A DNA stretch of 64,000 nucleotides from Actinoplanes derwentensis. Lineage in GTDB: Bacteria > Actinomycetota > Actinomycetes > Mycobacteriales > Micromonosporaceae. The position numbers and the translations under genes were made by a program. Positions 16,591-23,586 of the stretch are shown piece after piece. The number at the start of each line of letters is the position of its first letter. Positions within the stretch are counted from its first letter, which is position 1. The notes beneath the pieces are model-generated. The model saw only the letters and a list, made by a program, of their open reading frames with translations, ran no database searches and was not told the DNA's origin. The DNA lies in NCBI RefSeq assembly GCF_900104725.1, contig NZ_LT629758.1, positions 8,890,001 through 8,954,000 of the forward strand, given 5' to 3'.

Positions 16591-17768
16591 TAGGCGTGCA
16601 ACAGAGCCGGGAGACGCTCGGCGAACTGGTCGTACTCCTCCGGATGGTTGTAGACCTGGCCGCTCAGCCGCAGCATGCCGCGCCCACCCCAGGCACTGAC
16701 CTGGACCTCGGCGGCGAGCTTGTCGGCGATGTGCAACCGCAGAGCGTTGGCCTCCGGCTGAGTGGTCGCCAGACCGGCCGGCAGCGGCACCACCCGCATG
16801 GCCACCCCCGGTCCGCCCGGGTGCGGCAGATCCGCGGGCGACAGGCCGAGAGCAACCCCGACAACCCATTGGGCGTACGCCGCCAGAGTCTCGTTGTGCT
16901 CCCGGATCTCGTCGAGCCCAAGTGTGCGCATCGCGAAGACACCCGCCGGGGCGGCCAGCCACGAGGTGTAGTCGATCGTGCCCTGGAACTCGACCGACAG
17001 CGGAAAACCCTGCTCCTGCTCCCACGAGACGACAAGCGGATCGATCCGCTTCCGCCAGGCCGGCGCCACCTGCAGCAGTGCCGTGCCCCGCGGCGCCCAG
17101 CCCCACTTGTGCAGATTACCGACCCAGAAATCGGCGCCGATCGCACTCACGTCCACCGGCAGCATCCCCGGCACGTGCGCGGCGTCCACCAGCACCGGAA
17201 TCCGGTGCTCGCGGGCGACGGCGACGATCTCCCGGACCGGAAAGAGAGTAGCCGTGGCGGACGCCAACTGGTCGATCACCAGCAACCGGGTCCGCCCCGG
17301 GCGCAGCGCCGCCCGGACCCGGTCCACCGTCTCCGCCGCCGAGATCCCCAGCGGCACCGCCACCGTCCGTGCCGAGGCCCCGCTGCGGCGGCACTGACGG
17401 CGCACCGCCATCGTCACCGCACCGTAGGAGTGATCGGTCAGCAGCACCTCGTCGGCACTCCCCAACGTCACCGACTGGAGGACCAGCGACACCGCGGCCG
17501 TCGTGTTCGGCACCAGCGCGCTGCCGTCCGGGTCAGCGCCCAGGAACCCCGCCAGATGACGTCGGGTGTGGACGATCCGGTCCATCAGACCGGTTCCGTA
17601 GAAGCGCAGCGGGTTCGACTCCATCTCGTCGCGGAGCCGTTGCTGGGCACGCTGCACGCTGATCGGCAGCGCGCCGAAGGAGCCGTGATTGAGATAGGAC
17701 ACCGCCGGGTCCAGCGAGAACAGCAGGCGTGCGCCGGGAATGGGCCGGGGCTGCACCGGGGCACTCAT
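16581..17768 (-). CDS. aminotransferase class V-fold PLP-dependent enzyme
   Basis: 395 residues of the isopenicillin-N epimerase/cysteine-desulfurase-like fold: YLNHGSFGALP at the N-terminus, NTTAAVSLVL, LLVIDQLASATATLFPV, DAAHVPGMLPVDVSAIGADFWVGNLHKWGWAPRG with the PLP lysine (HKW) near residue 221. The C-terminus carries LRLSGQVYNHPEEYDQFAE. Which substrate it uses is unclear; relatives include egtE-like and epimerase-type enzymes, but no ergothioneine genes are nearby. It has a leaderless-type promoter and runs opposite to the M23 gene. Confidence 0.85.
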   Translation of the reverse strand: MSAPVQPRPIPGARLLFSLDPAVSYLNHGSFGALPISVQRAQQRLRDEMESNPLRFYGTGLMDRIVHTRRHLAGFLGADPDGSALVPNTTAAVSLVLQSVTLGSADEVLLTDHSYGAVTMAVRRQCRRSGASARTVAVPLGISAAETVDRVRAALRPGRTRLLVIDQLASATATLFPVREIVAVAREHRIPVLVDAAHVPGMLPVDVSAIGADFWVGNLHKWGWAPRGTALLQVAPAWRKRIDPLVVSWEQEQGFPLSVEFQGTIDYTSWLAAPAGVFAMRTLGLDEIREHNETLAAYAQWVVGVALGLSPADLPHPGGPGVAMRVVPLPAGLATTQPEANALRLHIADKLAAEVQVSAWGGRGMLRLSGQVYNHPEEYDQFAERLPALLHAYQR

Positions 17769-17775
17769 GCTGTGG

Positions 17776-17781
17776 ATCGTA
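17776..17781 (-). promoter_or_regulatory. -10 box TACGAT, leaderless (aminotransferase)
   Basis: On the minus strand TACGAT is followed by seven bases and ATG 17768. No ribosome-binding site. Confidence 0.5.
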
Positions 17782-17809
17782 CGGCGCCGGGCTTGGTGAT
17801 GGGCTTTGA

Positions 17810-18952
17810 TCAGGCTCTCGGATGGGCCTGCTGGAAGGCCGCCCGCAAACGGTCGGTCGACACATGGGTGTAGACCTGGGTGCTCGCCAGGGAACTGTGC
17901 CCCAGCAACTCCTGCACGGCCCGCAGATCGGCGCCGCCGTCCAGCAGATGAGTGGCCGCCGAATGCCGCAGGTCGTGCGGACTGGTGTGCGGAAGCCCCG
18001 CCGCCCGCGCCGCGTCGCCGACGATCCGGCGGACCACCGTCGGTTGCAGGCGGCCACCTTTCGCACCCAGCAAGAGCGCGTCGCGACTGGCTCTGGTGCG
18101 CAGTTCGGGCCGGGCCAGGCGAAGATAGTCGTCCAGCGCCCGCCGAGCCGGATGGCCGAACGGAACCGCACGCTCCTTGGCCCCCTTGCCGAAGACCCGC
18201 ACCACCTGGCGGGCGTGGTCGACGTCGGCGCGATTCAGGGCGCAGAGTTCACTGACCCGGATCCCGGTCGCATACAGCAGTTCCAGCACGGCCCGATCCC
18301 GAATCGCGATCGCCGCGTCACCCGCGCCGATGGTCGTCGCCGTGCCACCCGTGGCGATGGTTGTCCGGTCGGTGCTGCCTTCGGGAGGCTCGTCGGCAGC
18401 TGGGTCGCTGCCGACGGGCTCGGCGGCAGACCGGTCGCTGTAGCCGGGTTCGCCGGCGGCCGGATTGTTGGGTTCGGGTTCGTCGGCGGCCGGATCGCTG
18501 GGCTCGGGCTCGTCGGCAGGCGGGTCGGCGCGGCCGGCCGGGTGGGCTGGGGTCATCAGTGCGGCGGCCTGATCGGCGCGGAGCACGGTCGGCAGGGAGC
18601 GGTGGGCGCGCGGGCTGGCTAGTTGGGCGCCCGGATCACCCGGGGCACGGCCGGTGCGGTGCGCCCAGCCGGTGAAGACGCGGACCGCCGCGGCACGCCG
18701 GGCCTGCGAGGTCCGGGCGGCCCCGGAACCCATCCGGGCCGCCAGCCACCCACGGAGCACCACGATGTCCAGGTCGGCGAGGGTGGTCCGGCCCTCGTAC
18801 GCCGCATGATCAAGAAGAGAGACCACATCGCCGACGTACGCCCGGACCGTGTGCTCCGACCGCCCCTCCACCATCGCCAGGTGCCGGCCGAACTCGTCCA
18901 CCGCCTCCCGCAGGGCCGGAGGCAGCCGCTCGTGCAATTCCCGGATTCGCAT
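17810..18952 (-). CDS. xerC: site-specific tyrosine recombinase XerC with repeat insert
   Basis: 380 residues, about 75 longer than usual. The core-binding domain covers about 10-110 (EFGRHLAMVEGRSEHTVRAYVGDV). The catalytic domain covers about 213-370 with Arg232, Lys256, His326, Arg329, His352 and Tyr361. Between them lies an acidic Pro-rich insert of five ten-residue repeats (146-195). XerC-XerD resolve chromosome dimers at dif. Its position near dprA agrees with mycobacteria. The insert lies in the interdomain linker, so activity is likely retained. Flanking genes are on the same strand but 40 bp or more apart. Confidence 0.9.
   Translation of the reverse strand: MRIRELHERLPPALREAVDEFGRHLAMVEGRSEHTVRAYVGDVVSLLDHAAYEGRTTLADLDIVVLRGWLAARMGSGAARTSQARRAAAVRVFTGWAHRTGRAPGDPGAQLASPRAHRSLPTVLRADQAAALMTPAHPAGRADPPADEPEPSDPAADEPEPNNPAAGEPGYSDRSAAEPVGSDPAADEPPEGSTDRTTIATGGTATTIGAGDAAIAIRDRAVLELLYATGIRVSELCALNRADVDHARQVVRVFGKGAKERAVPFGHPARRALDDYLRLARPELRTRASRDALLLGAKGGRLQPTVVRRIVGDAARAAGLPHTSPHDLRHSAATHLLDGGADLRAVQELLGHSSLASTQVYTHVSTDRLRAAFQQAHPRA
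18368..18517 (-). repeat. five 30-bp tandem repeats in xerC
   Basis: The encoded ten-residue units are ADEPEPSDPA, ADEPEPNNPA, AGEPGYSDRS, AAEPVGSDPA and ADEPPEGSTD. At the DNA level this is a degenerate 30-bp minisatellite that keeps the reading frame. Confidence 0.85.
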
Positions 18953-19046
18953 CGCTTCGACCGTTCACCTCGCCGGATTCCCCGTCAAGCCGGTGGTCCG
19001 GCGTTTCGCATCGATCTTCCAGCCCGCGAATGTCGTACCCCCGGTC

Positions 19047-19052
19047 TAGCCT
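19047..19052 (+). promoter_or_regulatory. -10 box TAGCCT, leaderless (PPOX gene)
   Basis: TAGCCT followed by seven bases and ATG 19060. No Shine-Dalgarno is present. Confidence 0.5.
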
Positions 19053-19059
19053 CCGAAGC

Positions 19060-19521
19060 ATGGCACGCTGGGAGGAAATCGAGAGAGAAGCCCCGGAGTT
19101 CGCGGCCCGAGTGCGGGCCCTGTTCGAAGCCGGGACCAACAAGACCATCGCCACGCTGCGCCGCGACGGCTCACCCCGGATCAGCGCTTCGGAGGCCGAG
19201 TTCACCGACGGCGAGATCACCTTCGGCATGATGCCCGACTCGTTGAAACTGAGAGACATTCGCCGAGACCCCCGCCTGGCGATGCACAGCCCCACCTTGG
19301 AGCCCCCACCCGGCGACCCGTCCGCCGGCCCGGGCGACGCCAAGCTGGCTGGCCGCGCCGTTGAGATCCCACCACCGGCCGACACCCCACACGTCGGCGC
19401 GGGCTTCTTCCGCATCGACATCCAGGAGGTGGCCCTGACCTACGTCGGCACCCCCGCCGACCACCTGGTGATCGAGTCCTGGCACCCGTCCCGAGGCCAC
19501 CACCGCCGAACCCGAGCCTGA
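19060..19521 (+). CDS. pyridoxamine 5'-phosphate oxidase-like (PPOX) flavin/F420-binding protein
   Basis: 153 residues from ATG 19060. The split-barrel pattern is visible: FEAGTNKTIATLRRDGSPRIS, then FTDGEITFGMMPDSLKLRDIRRDPRLAMH, and an ending with AGFFRIDIQEVALTYV. Such proteins bind FMN, F420 or heme and often reduce small substrates. The start is fixed by homology and the leaderless promoter; an upstream in-frame ATG at 19030 adds ten residues but lacks support. It is divergent from xerC. Substrate and cofactor cannot be told apart here. Confidence 0.82.
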   Translation: MARWEEIEREAPEFAARVRALFEAGTNKTIATLRRDGSPRISASEAEFTDGEITFGMMPDSLKLRDIRRDPRLAMHSPTLEPPPGDPSAGPGDAKLAGRAVEIPPPADTPHVGAGFFRIDIQEVALTYVGTPADHLVIESWHPSRGHHRRTRA

Positions 19522-19979
19522 TCCCACCCGACACACCCAGCGGCCGATCACCGCCAACGCGCCACCAGCGTCTGCCCGAGGTTCGTTGGCGCCCGCCCAG
19601 CGTCCGTCCGGCTTCTACCTGGCGCCCGCCTGGAGTTTGGGGCTGGCCTCGGTCAACCCGCTACCAGCGGTCTATCTGGCTGCCGTCAACCTGCCACCAG
19701 GGCTCGTCCGGCGTATTGACCGGTCGCATCACGTCCTGAAGTTTCTGCAGTTCTAAAGGCGTTTCGGGGTCAGAGTTGCGTGACTACTTGGGGTACGAAC
19801 CGAACCCGAACTCGCCACACCGAAAAGGCATCCGTACCTTGACGCCGAGCTTGCTTTCGCCGGTTTCGATGGTCGGCAGGTTCAAATCCGCGGTTCTGCG
19901 GGCCGGGCGGTGGTGTGTTGGTTACACCTCGGGGGTGAGGGTGTGGCTATGTCCGGACCGCGGCCGGGTGGCTCGTCGT
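19522..19979. other. 458-bp gap without convincing genes
   Basis: No frame has coding character. It contains two copies of TGGCGCCCGCC near 19590-19630 and a tRNA T-loop-like string at 19876-19891. It is lower in GC than the flanking genes and begins the sparse accessory patch that runs to about 21.8 kb. Confidence 0.4.
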
Positions 19980-20011
19980 TTTCAGGGGCGGGTCATTTCA
20001 GGGGCGGGTCA
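19980..20011. repeat. 16-bp perfect tandem duplication at the gntR 3' end
   Basis: TTTCAGGGGCGGGTCA occurs twice head to tail. The minus-strand stop of the GntR gene lies in the second copy, so the duplication repeats the end of the coding sequence. Confidence 0.8.
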
Positions 20012-20402
20012 GTTGGACTCGGTCGGCTGGGTAGCTGGTGGCTGCGCCGTCGGGGGCGGTGACCACCAGGACGGGGACGCCGTCGCGGAGGCGGTGACGG
20101 CGGCGTTCGCTGGCGGTGGGCATCCGGGCGCTGACGCGTGCGCCAGTGGTCAGGGGGATCAGTTCGACCGGTTCGGGGACCCGGACGAACGTGCCGCGTG
20201 GGCGGTCCACGGTGACCAGGCCTTCGCTGCGCAGTTGGCCGATGGCCTGGCGCACCGTGGTTCGGCTGAGTTTGTGGTCCTCGGCCAGTCGCAACTCGCT
20301 GGGCAGTATGTCGCCCGGGGCGAGGTCACCGCTCTCGATCTGCCGTCGCAGCAGGTCAGCCAGCTGGCGAAAGACCGCGCGATCCGCTGAGTGATCGATC
20401 AT
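19998..20402 (-). CDS. short GntR family transcriptional regulator
   Basis: 134 residues from ATG 20402. The winged helix is complete: YRQL-like FRQLADLLRRQIESGDLAPGDILPSELRLAEDHKLSRTTVRQAIGQLRSEGLVTVDRPRGTF covers about 10-75. The effector domain is reduced to about 50 residues (VELIPLTTGARVSARMPTASERRRHRL). Such short GntR proteins resemble KorSA/TraR-like transfer repressors of actinomycete integrative elements, which is inference. A leaderless promoter and a palindrome overlapping it suggest autorepression. An in-frame GTG at 20408 is unlikely because it lies inside the spacer. Confidence 0.8.
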   Translation of the reverse strand: MIDHSADRAVFRQLADLLRRQIESGDLAPGDILPSELRLAEDHKLSRTTVRQAIGQLRSEGLVTVDRPRGTFVRVPEPVELIPLTTGARVSARMPTASERRRHRLRDGVPVLVVTAPDGAATSYPADRVQLTRP

Positions 20403-20403
20403 G

Positions 20404-20421
20404 ACCACTATTTTACGTGGT
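20404..20421. promoter_or_regulatory. inverted repeat over the gntR promoter
   Basis: ACCAC, eight bases, GTGGT. The half-sites flank the minus-strand -10 box TAAAAT (20410-20415), so a bound repressor would cover the promoter. It is a candidate GntR autoregulatory operator. Confidence 0.45.
20410..20415 (-). promoter_or_regulatory. -10 box TAAAAT, leaderless (gntR)
   Basis: TAAAAT is followed by seven bases and the ATG at 20402. It is the most A/T-rich -10 box in the window. Confidence 0.55.
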
Positions 20422-20539
20422 ACGACCCTATGTACTCATGTGCCGACGACCGCCCGGAGAGCACCAGCCACAAGCGGGAGTGGCTGGTTGACCGGCAGGG
20501 TCCGGCGCCGAACCGGCCTGGCCGAGTCGGCCCGGGCCG

Positions 20540-20666
20540 AACTGATCCAGAGCCGAACCGTTCAGGCCGGGCGAGCCGGACAGTTCGAGCCGTTCAGGCC
20601 GAGCCGTTCAGGCCGGGTCCGAGCCGGGTCCGAGCCGAGCCGGTTTGGGGCGAGCCGGGCCGAGCC
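20540..20666. repeat. short GC-rich imperfect repeats
   Basis: GCCGTTCAGGCCG-type units occur three times (near 20558, 20588, 20603) and GGTCCGAGCCG twice in tandem. The plus strand reads as low-complexity in every frame. It is probably non-coding. Confidence 0.6.
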
Positions 20667-20668
20667 TG

Positions 20669-20926
20669 TCAGCCATGGGAGAGATCCTGGGCCCAGGCCA
20701 GGAACCGGTCGTGCAGGTTCAGCGGTGGGTGGTCGCCGCGGGTGGTCAGGTCTTCCAGTGCGTCGTACATCTGCGCGGACAGGTAGATCTTCAGTAGGGA
20801 CGGGAACGCGCGGTACTCCGTGAGCAGTGCGGTTCGCGCTTCGGTGCAGGGCCAAGGGTGTCCGCAGACGCGGCAGAGCCACTGGGGACGGTCGCTCAGA
20901 TGTTCGGGCCCAGGAATTGTGGACAA
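20669..20926 (-). CDS. small Cys-containing protein, CRVCG...PWPC motif
   Basis: 85 residues from TTG 20926 with CCGGGGG about 8 nt upstream. WLCRVCGHPWPCTEAR suggests a Cys cluster that might bind metal. The rest is helical (LLTEYRAFPSLLKIYLSAQMYDALEDL ... LHDRFLAWAQDLSHG). Similar small proteins are common in Streptomyces and relatives, often beside regulators or mobile genes, and are sometimes annotated flavin reductase without evidence. Function unknown. It lies alone between the GntR gene and the AlpA-like gene. Confidence 0.65.
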   Translation of the reverse strand: MSTIPGPEHLSDRPQWLCRVCGHPWPCTEARTALLTEYRAFPSLLKIYLSAQMYDALEDLTTRGDHPPLNLHDRFLAWAQDLSHG

Positions 20927-21377
20927 ACGGTTTCCCCCGGAAGTGATCGATTGGCGGGCTCACGGCATCAGCGATTGCGGGGATGGCGGCGCGAACGTGT
21001 TCGGCGGCCGAAACCCGCGCGATGCTGCTGTGCGGGAGTGAGTCGACCGGGTCGTCCCACGTCCGAGTCGGGATCCGATGTGCGAATGGTGGAATCGGTA
21101 TTGGGGGGAATCGGTTCGGTGTCCGGGTCGGGCTGTGCGTGCCGTGACCGGTAGAGGCCCCCCTGTCCGATCTCCGACCGCGTTTCCGCAGGTGAGGCGC
21201 GAGCCAATGGATAGGGCGGCGTCGGCGCAGCCGGGGGAATACGGTCGATGCAGGGGGCTTGCAGACCGCATATGCAGCGCCGCCAGAAGGTGCGCCAATC
21301 GCGCCGATGGTTGGGGTGGAACAGAACGGATCCCGTTGACGGGCGCTCTCTAGGCATGAGTCCACCTTATTTGGTCT
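20927..21377. other. 450-bp gap without convincing genes
   Basis: Several frames are open on both strands but none has family features or a ribosome-binding site. GC is lower and A/T tracts more frequent than in neighbouring genes. Nothing else is recognised. Confidence 0.4.
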
Positions 21378-21392
21378 GGGACTAGCTGTCCC
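21378..21392. promoter_or_regulatory. palindromic operator-like site 1
   Basis: GGGACTAGCTGTCCC: arms GGGAC/GTCCC around TAGCT. Its centre is 30 bp from the centre of site 2, about three helical turns, so both would face the same side of DNA. Confidence 0.45.
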
Positions 21393-21407
21393 GTACGAAC
21401 TTGATAA

Positions 21408-21422
21408 GAGACTAATAGTCTC
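21408..21422. promoter_or_regulatory. palindromic operator-like site 2
   Basis: GAGACTAATAGTCTC: seven-base arms and a one-base centre. It lies just upstream of the AlpA-like gene's -10 box, where it would block polymerase. It shares the GACTA core with site 1. Confidence 0.5.
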
Positions 21423-21427
21423 GCGCC

Positions 21428-21433
21428 TACGGT
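21428..21433 (+). promoter_or_regulatory. -10 box TACGGT, leaderless (alpA-like)
   Basis: TACGGT followed by seven bases and GTG 21441. No ribosome-binding site. Confidence 0.5.
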
Positions 21434-21440
21434 CGATCAT

Positions 21441-21650
21441 GTGGGAGTGAAGCCGATCCGCCTCATGGGCGCGCACGAGATCCGTATCCGTCTCGGCGGC
21501 GTCAGCCGGCAGCGGGCGTACCAGATCACCAGCCGTGCCGATTTTCCGAAGCCAGCCGCTGACCTTGCGCAGGGGAAGGTGTGGTTGACCGAGGACGTCG
21601 AGGCGTGGATGAAAGTTCATCGCCGTGACCTGGACGAGTCCGAGGACTGA
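21441..21650 (+). CDS. AlpA-like/excisionase-type small DNA-binding protein
   Basis: 69 residues. IRLMGAHEIRIRLGGVSRQRAYQITSRADFPKPAADLAQGKVWLTEDVEAWMKVHRRD matches the MerR-like winged helix of AlpA/excisionase proteins: the helix-turn-helix is at about 8-33 and the wing strand KVWLTEDVEAWM near 45-57. Such proteins act as excisionases or prophage regulators. It has its own leaderless promoter and twin palindromes upstream, suggesting autoregulation. There is no integrase next to it; xerC is 2.5 kb away. It may be a remnant of an integrative element. Confidence 0.75.
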   Translation: MGVKPIRLMGAHEIRIRLGGVSRQRAYQITSRADFPKPAADLAQGKVWLTEDVEAWMKVHRRDLDESED

Positions 21651-21791
21651 CGCACCCGGCCACATGCTGTGGTCGTTCAACCGGCCCCGGGGCCGGCCAC
21701 CGCCGCGACGGTGGCCGGCCCCCTCAACAGGCCGGCTTTCACCATGCCTGTGAACAGCCGTGAGTCCGTGAGTCCGTGAACGGCTGAGTGG

Positions 21792-23072
21792 TCAGCGGCC
21801 CTCGGAACGGGCGTGCCTGAGGGCGTAGCCGTCGCCGGCTCGTACCACCAGTCCGGCTATCTCCAGCAGCGACAGGCGCCGCAACACCGTGCGCAGAGTC
21901 AGCCGCGCCTCCGCGGCGATCCGCTCCGGAGTGGACGACCGGTTCGTGGGTAGCGCCTCCAGGACGAGGGCGCTCTCCTCGTCCAGCTGATCGTGGCGGC
22001 GTTCCGGTCCGCGGGGTGGATCAGCCAGGTACTCGCCGATCCGGCCGACCTCCTCGAGGATCTCCCGGGCGGACGTGACGATCCGCGCGCCCGGATTGCT
22101 TCGCAGGATCTCGTGGCAGCCGACCGACATCGCCGAGGTCACCGGCCCGGGCACGACCATCGCGGGCCGGCCCAGTGCCAGTACCCGGCTCATCGTCTGC
22201 GTCGCGCCGCTGCGGGCGGCGGCTTCGACGACGACGGTCCCGGCGGTGGCCGCGGCGATCACCCGGTTCCTGATCAGGAACCGGTGGCGGAGCGGGTCGG
22301 CGCCGATCGGCCACTCGCTGATCAGCAGGCCGGTTTCGGCGACCCGTTCGAGCAGGGCCGAGTTCCCGGCCGGATAGGGACGTTCAACCCCGCAGGCGAG
22401 GACCGCGACGGTACGCCCGTCAGCCGCGAGTGCTCCTCGATGAGCCGCCGCGTCGATGCCGAAGGCCCCGCCGGACAGGACCGTCCAGCCTTCGCAGGTC
22501 ACCGAGTACGCCAGATCGCCGGTGACGTTCGTGCCGTAGTCGGTGGCCGCGCGGGCGCCGATGATCGAGACCGATCGTTCCAGCGTCGCGCCGAGGGACC
22601 ACTCCCCGCGCACCCAGAAGCAGAGCGGCGGCCGGATGTCGTGATTGACCCGTCCGGAGGCGTCGAGTTCCAGCGTCGCCAGGTCGTTGAGCCGGCCCGG
22701 CCACTCGCTGTCGGACGGGACCACGAGCCGGGTGCCGAGTCGGTCCCCGCGCCGTAGTGCGATCTCAGCGATCCGCCGCGGGTCACCGGCGACGGCCCGT
22801 GCGGCGACCGTGGTGCGCAGTCCGCGGTCCGGTACATCACCGGTGAGCAGGCGATCGAGAGTCGCCGGCGCGCCATCCTGGTGAACCAGGGCCCAGACCG
22901 TCCGGTTCCCAGGCTCGGCCAGCCATGTCAGCGCCACCCGCGCGATCCGGTCCTCCAGCCCGCCGATGGAGGTCCCGCCGACGGAAATCCCGTCGACCGA
23001 AGTCCCGTTGGCTGAAGTCCGACTGGTTGAAGTACCGCTGGCCGAGACTCCGTCAGCTGCCGTCCCACTCAT
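21792..23072 (-). CDS. dprA: DNA-processing protein DprA
   Basis: 426 residues. The Rossmann core reads RSVSIIGARAATDYGTNVTGDLAYSVTCEGWTVLSGGAFGIDAAAHRGAL, then GLLISEWPIGADPLRHRFLIRNRVIAA and GSVVVEA-type GTVVVEAAARSGATQTMSRVLALGRPAMVVPG. A C-terminal winged-helix-like part follows (ALPTNRSSTPERIAAEARLTLRTVLRRLSLLEIAGLV). DprA loads RecA on incoming single-stranded DNA; in actinomycetes its role is less clear. The first 50 residues are Ser/Gly/Thr-rich pentapeptide repeats with no known function. A GGAGG site precedes ATG 23072. Confidence 0.93.
   Translation of the reverse strand: MSGTAADGVSASGTSTSRTSANGTSVDGISVGGTSIGGLEDRIARVALTWLAEPGNRTVWALVHQDGAPATLDRLLTGDVPDRGLRTTVAARAVAGDPRRIAEIALRRGDRLGTRLVVPSDSEWPGRLNDLATLELDASGRVNHDIRPPLCFWVRGEWSLGATLERSVSIIGARAATDYGTNVTGDLAYSVTCEGWTVLSGGAFGIDAAAHRGALAADGRTVAVLACGVERPYPAGNSALLERVAETGLLISEWPIGADPLRHRFLIRNRVIAAATAGTVVVEAAARSGATQTMSRVLALGRPAMVVPGPVTSAMSVGCHEILRSNPGARIVTSAREILEEVGRIGEYLADPPRGPERRHDQLDEESALVLEALPTNRSSTPERIAAEARLTLRTVLRRLSLLEIAGLVVRAGDGYALRHARSEGR
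22957..23046 (-). repeat. 15-bp tandem repeats at the dprA 5' end
   Basis: Six degenerate 15-bp units on the plus strand include GTCCCGCCGACGGAA, ATCCCGTCGACCGAA and GTCCCGTTGGCTGAA. They encode pentapeptides of the GTSVD/GISVG/GTSIG type at residues 9-38 of DprA. Confidence 0.8.
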
Positions 23073-23586
23073 GCCGCGCCTCCGCCGTAGCGGGTCGAGG
23101 CAGGTCCGGGAGGAACGTTCGGAGGTCGAGGGGGACGGTCGAGCCGGCCGATCGGCGCACTGGGCGACCAGCGGGCGTGGCCGGACTGGGCGGCGAACGT
23201 GTGAACCCGGTCAGTCGTGAAGTTCATCAGCTTCTCCGTTCAAAGTGTCAAGAAGGGCAAACGGGACAGCGGTAATGCGAGGGGATGACGAGATCTCCGA
23301 GGCGCGAAAGGGCGGTGGCGCGGCGCGTCGGTGCGGATCCACGCGGGAAAGCGGTGCGGCCTGACGCGGGTGTTCGTGAGGGTGGTGGATGTGCCACAGG
23401 AGGTGGGTGTGGTGACGGGGAACAGGACCTGGCAGGGCAGTCCGAAAAGAGGCAGTGGAATCACCGGGGATAGGAGGGCCGGAAGCGGAACGGCGGGGGA
23501 ACGGACGAGCGGAAGCGGAGCGGCCGGTAGCGGGACCACGGGGAGTGGGGCGGCAGGGAAGGGCGGTCCGGGAAGCTGAGGGTGGG
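23073..23586. other. 514-bp gap between comM and dprA
   Basis: The plus strand is G/A-rich with repeated GGAAGCGGAACGG-like stretches near 23470-23560. Open frames on both strands are low-complexity (Ser/Gly or Pro/Arg) and lack family features. In most Actinobacteria comM and dprA adjoin or overlap, so this is inserted or expanded sequence. Nothing more is recognised. Confidence 0.45.

Noticed and set aside
18368..18517. A CRISPR array, suggested by regular repeats at 30-bp intervals in xerC
   Set aside because: There are no spacers: the units are contiguous, degenerate and in frame with the xerC coding sequence.
20927..21377. A protein-coding gene in the gap before the AlpA-like gene
   Set aside because: Several frames of 70-130 residues are open but none shows a domain, ribosome-binding site or consistent codon bias.
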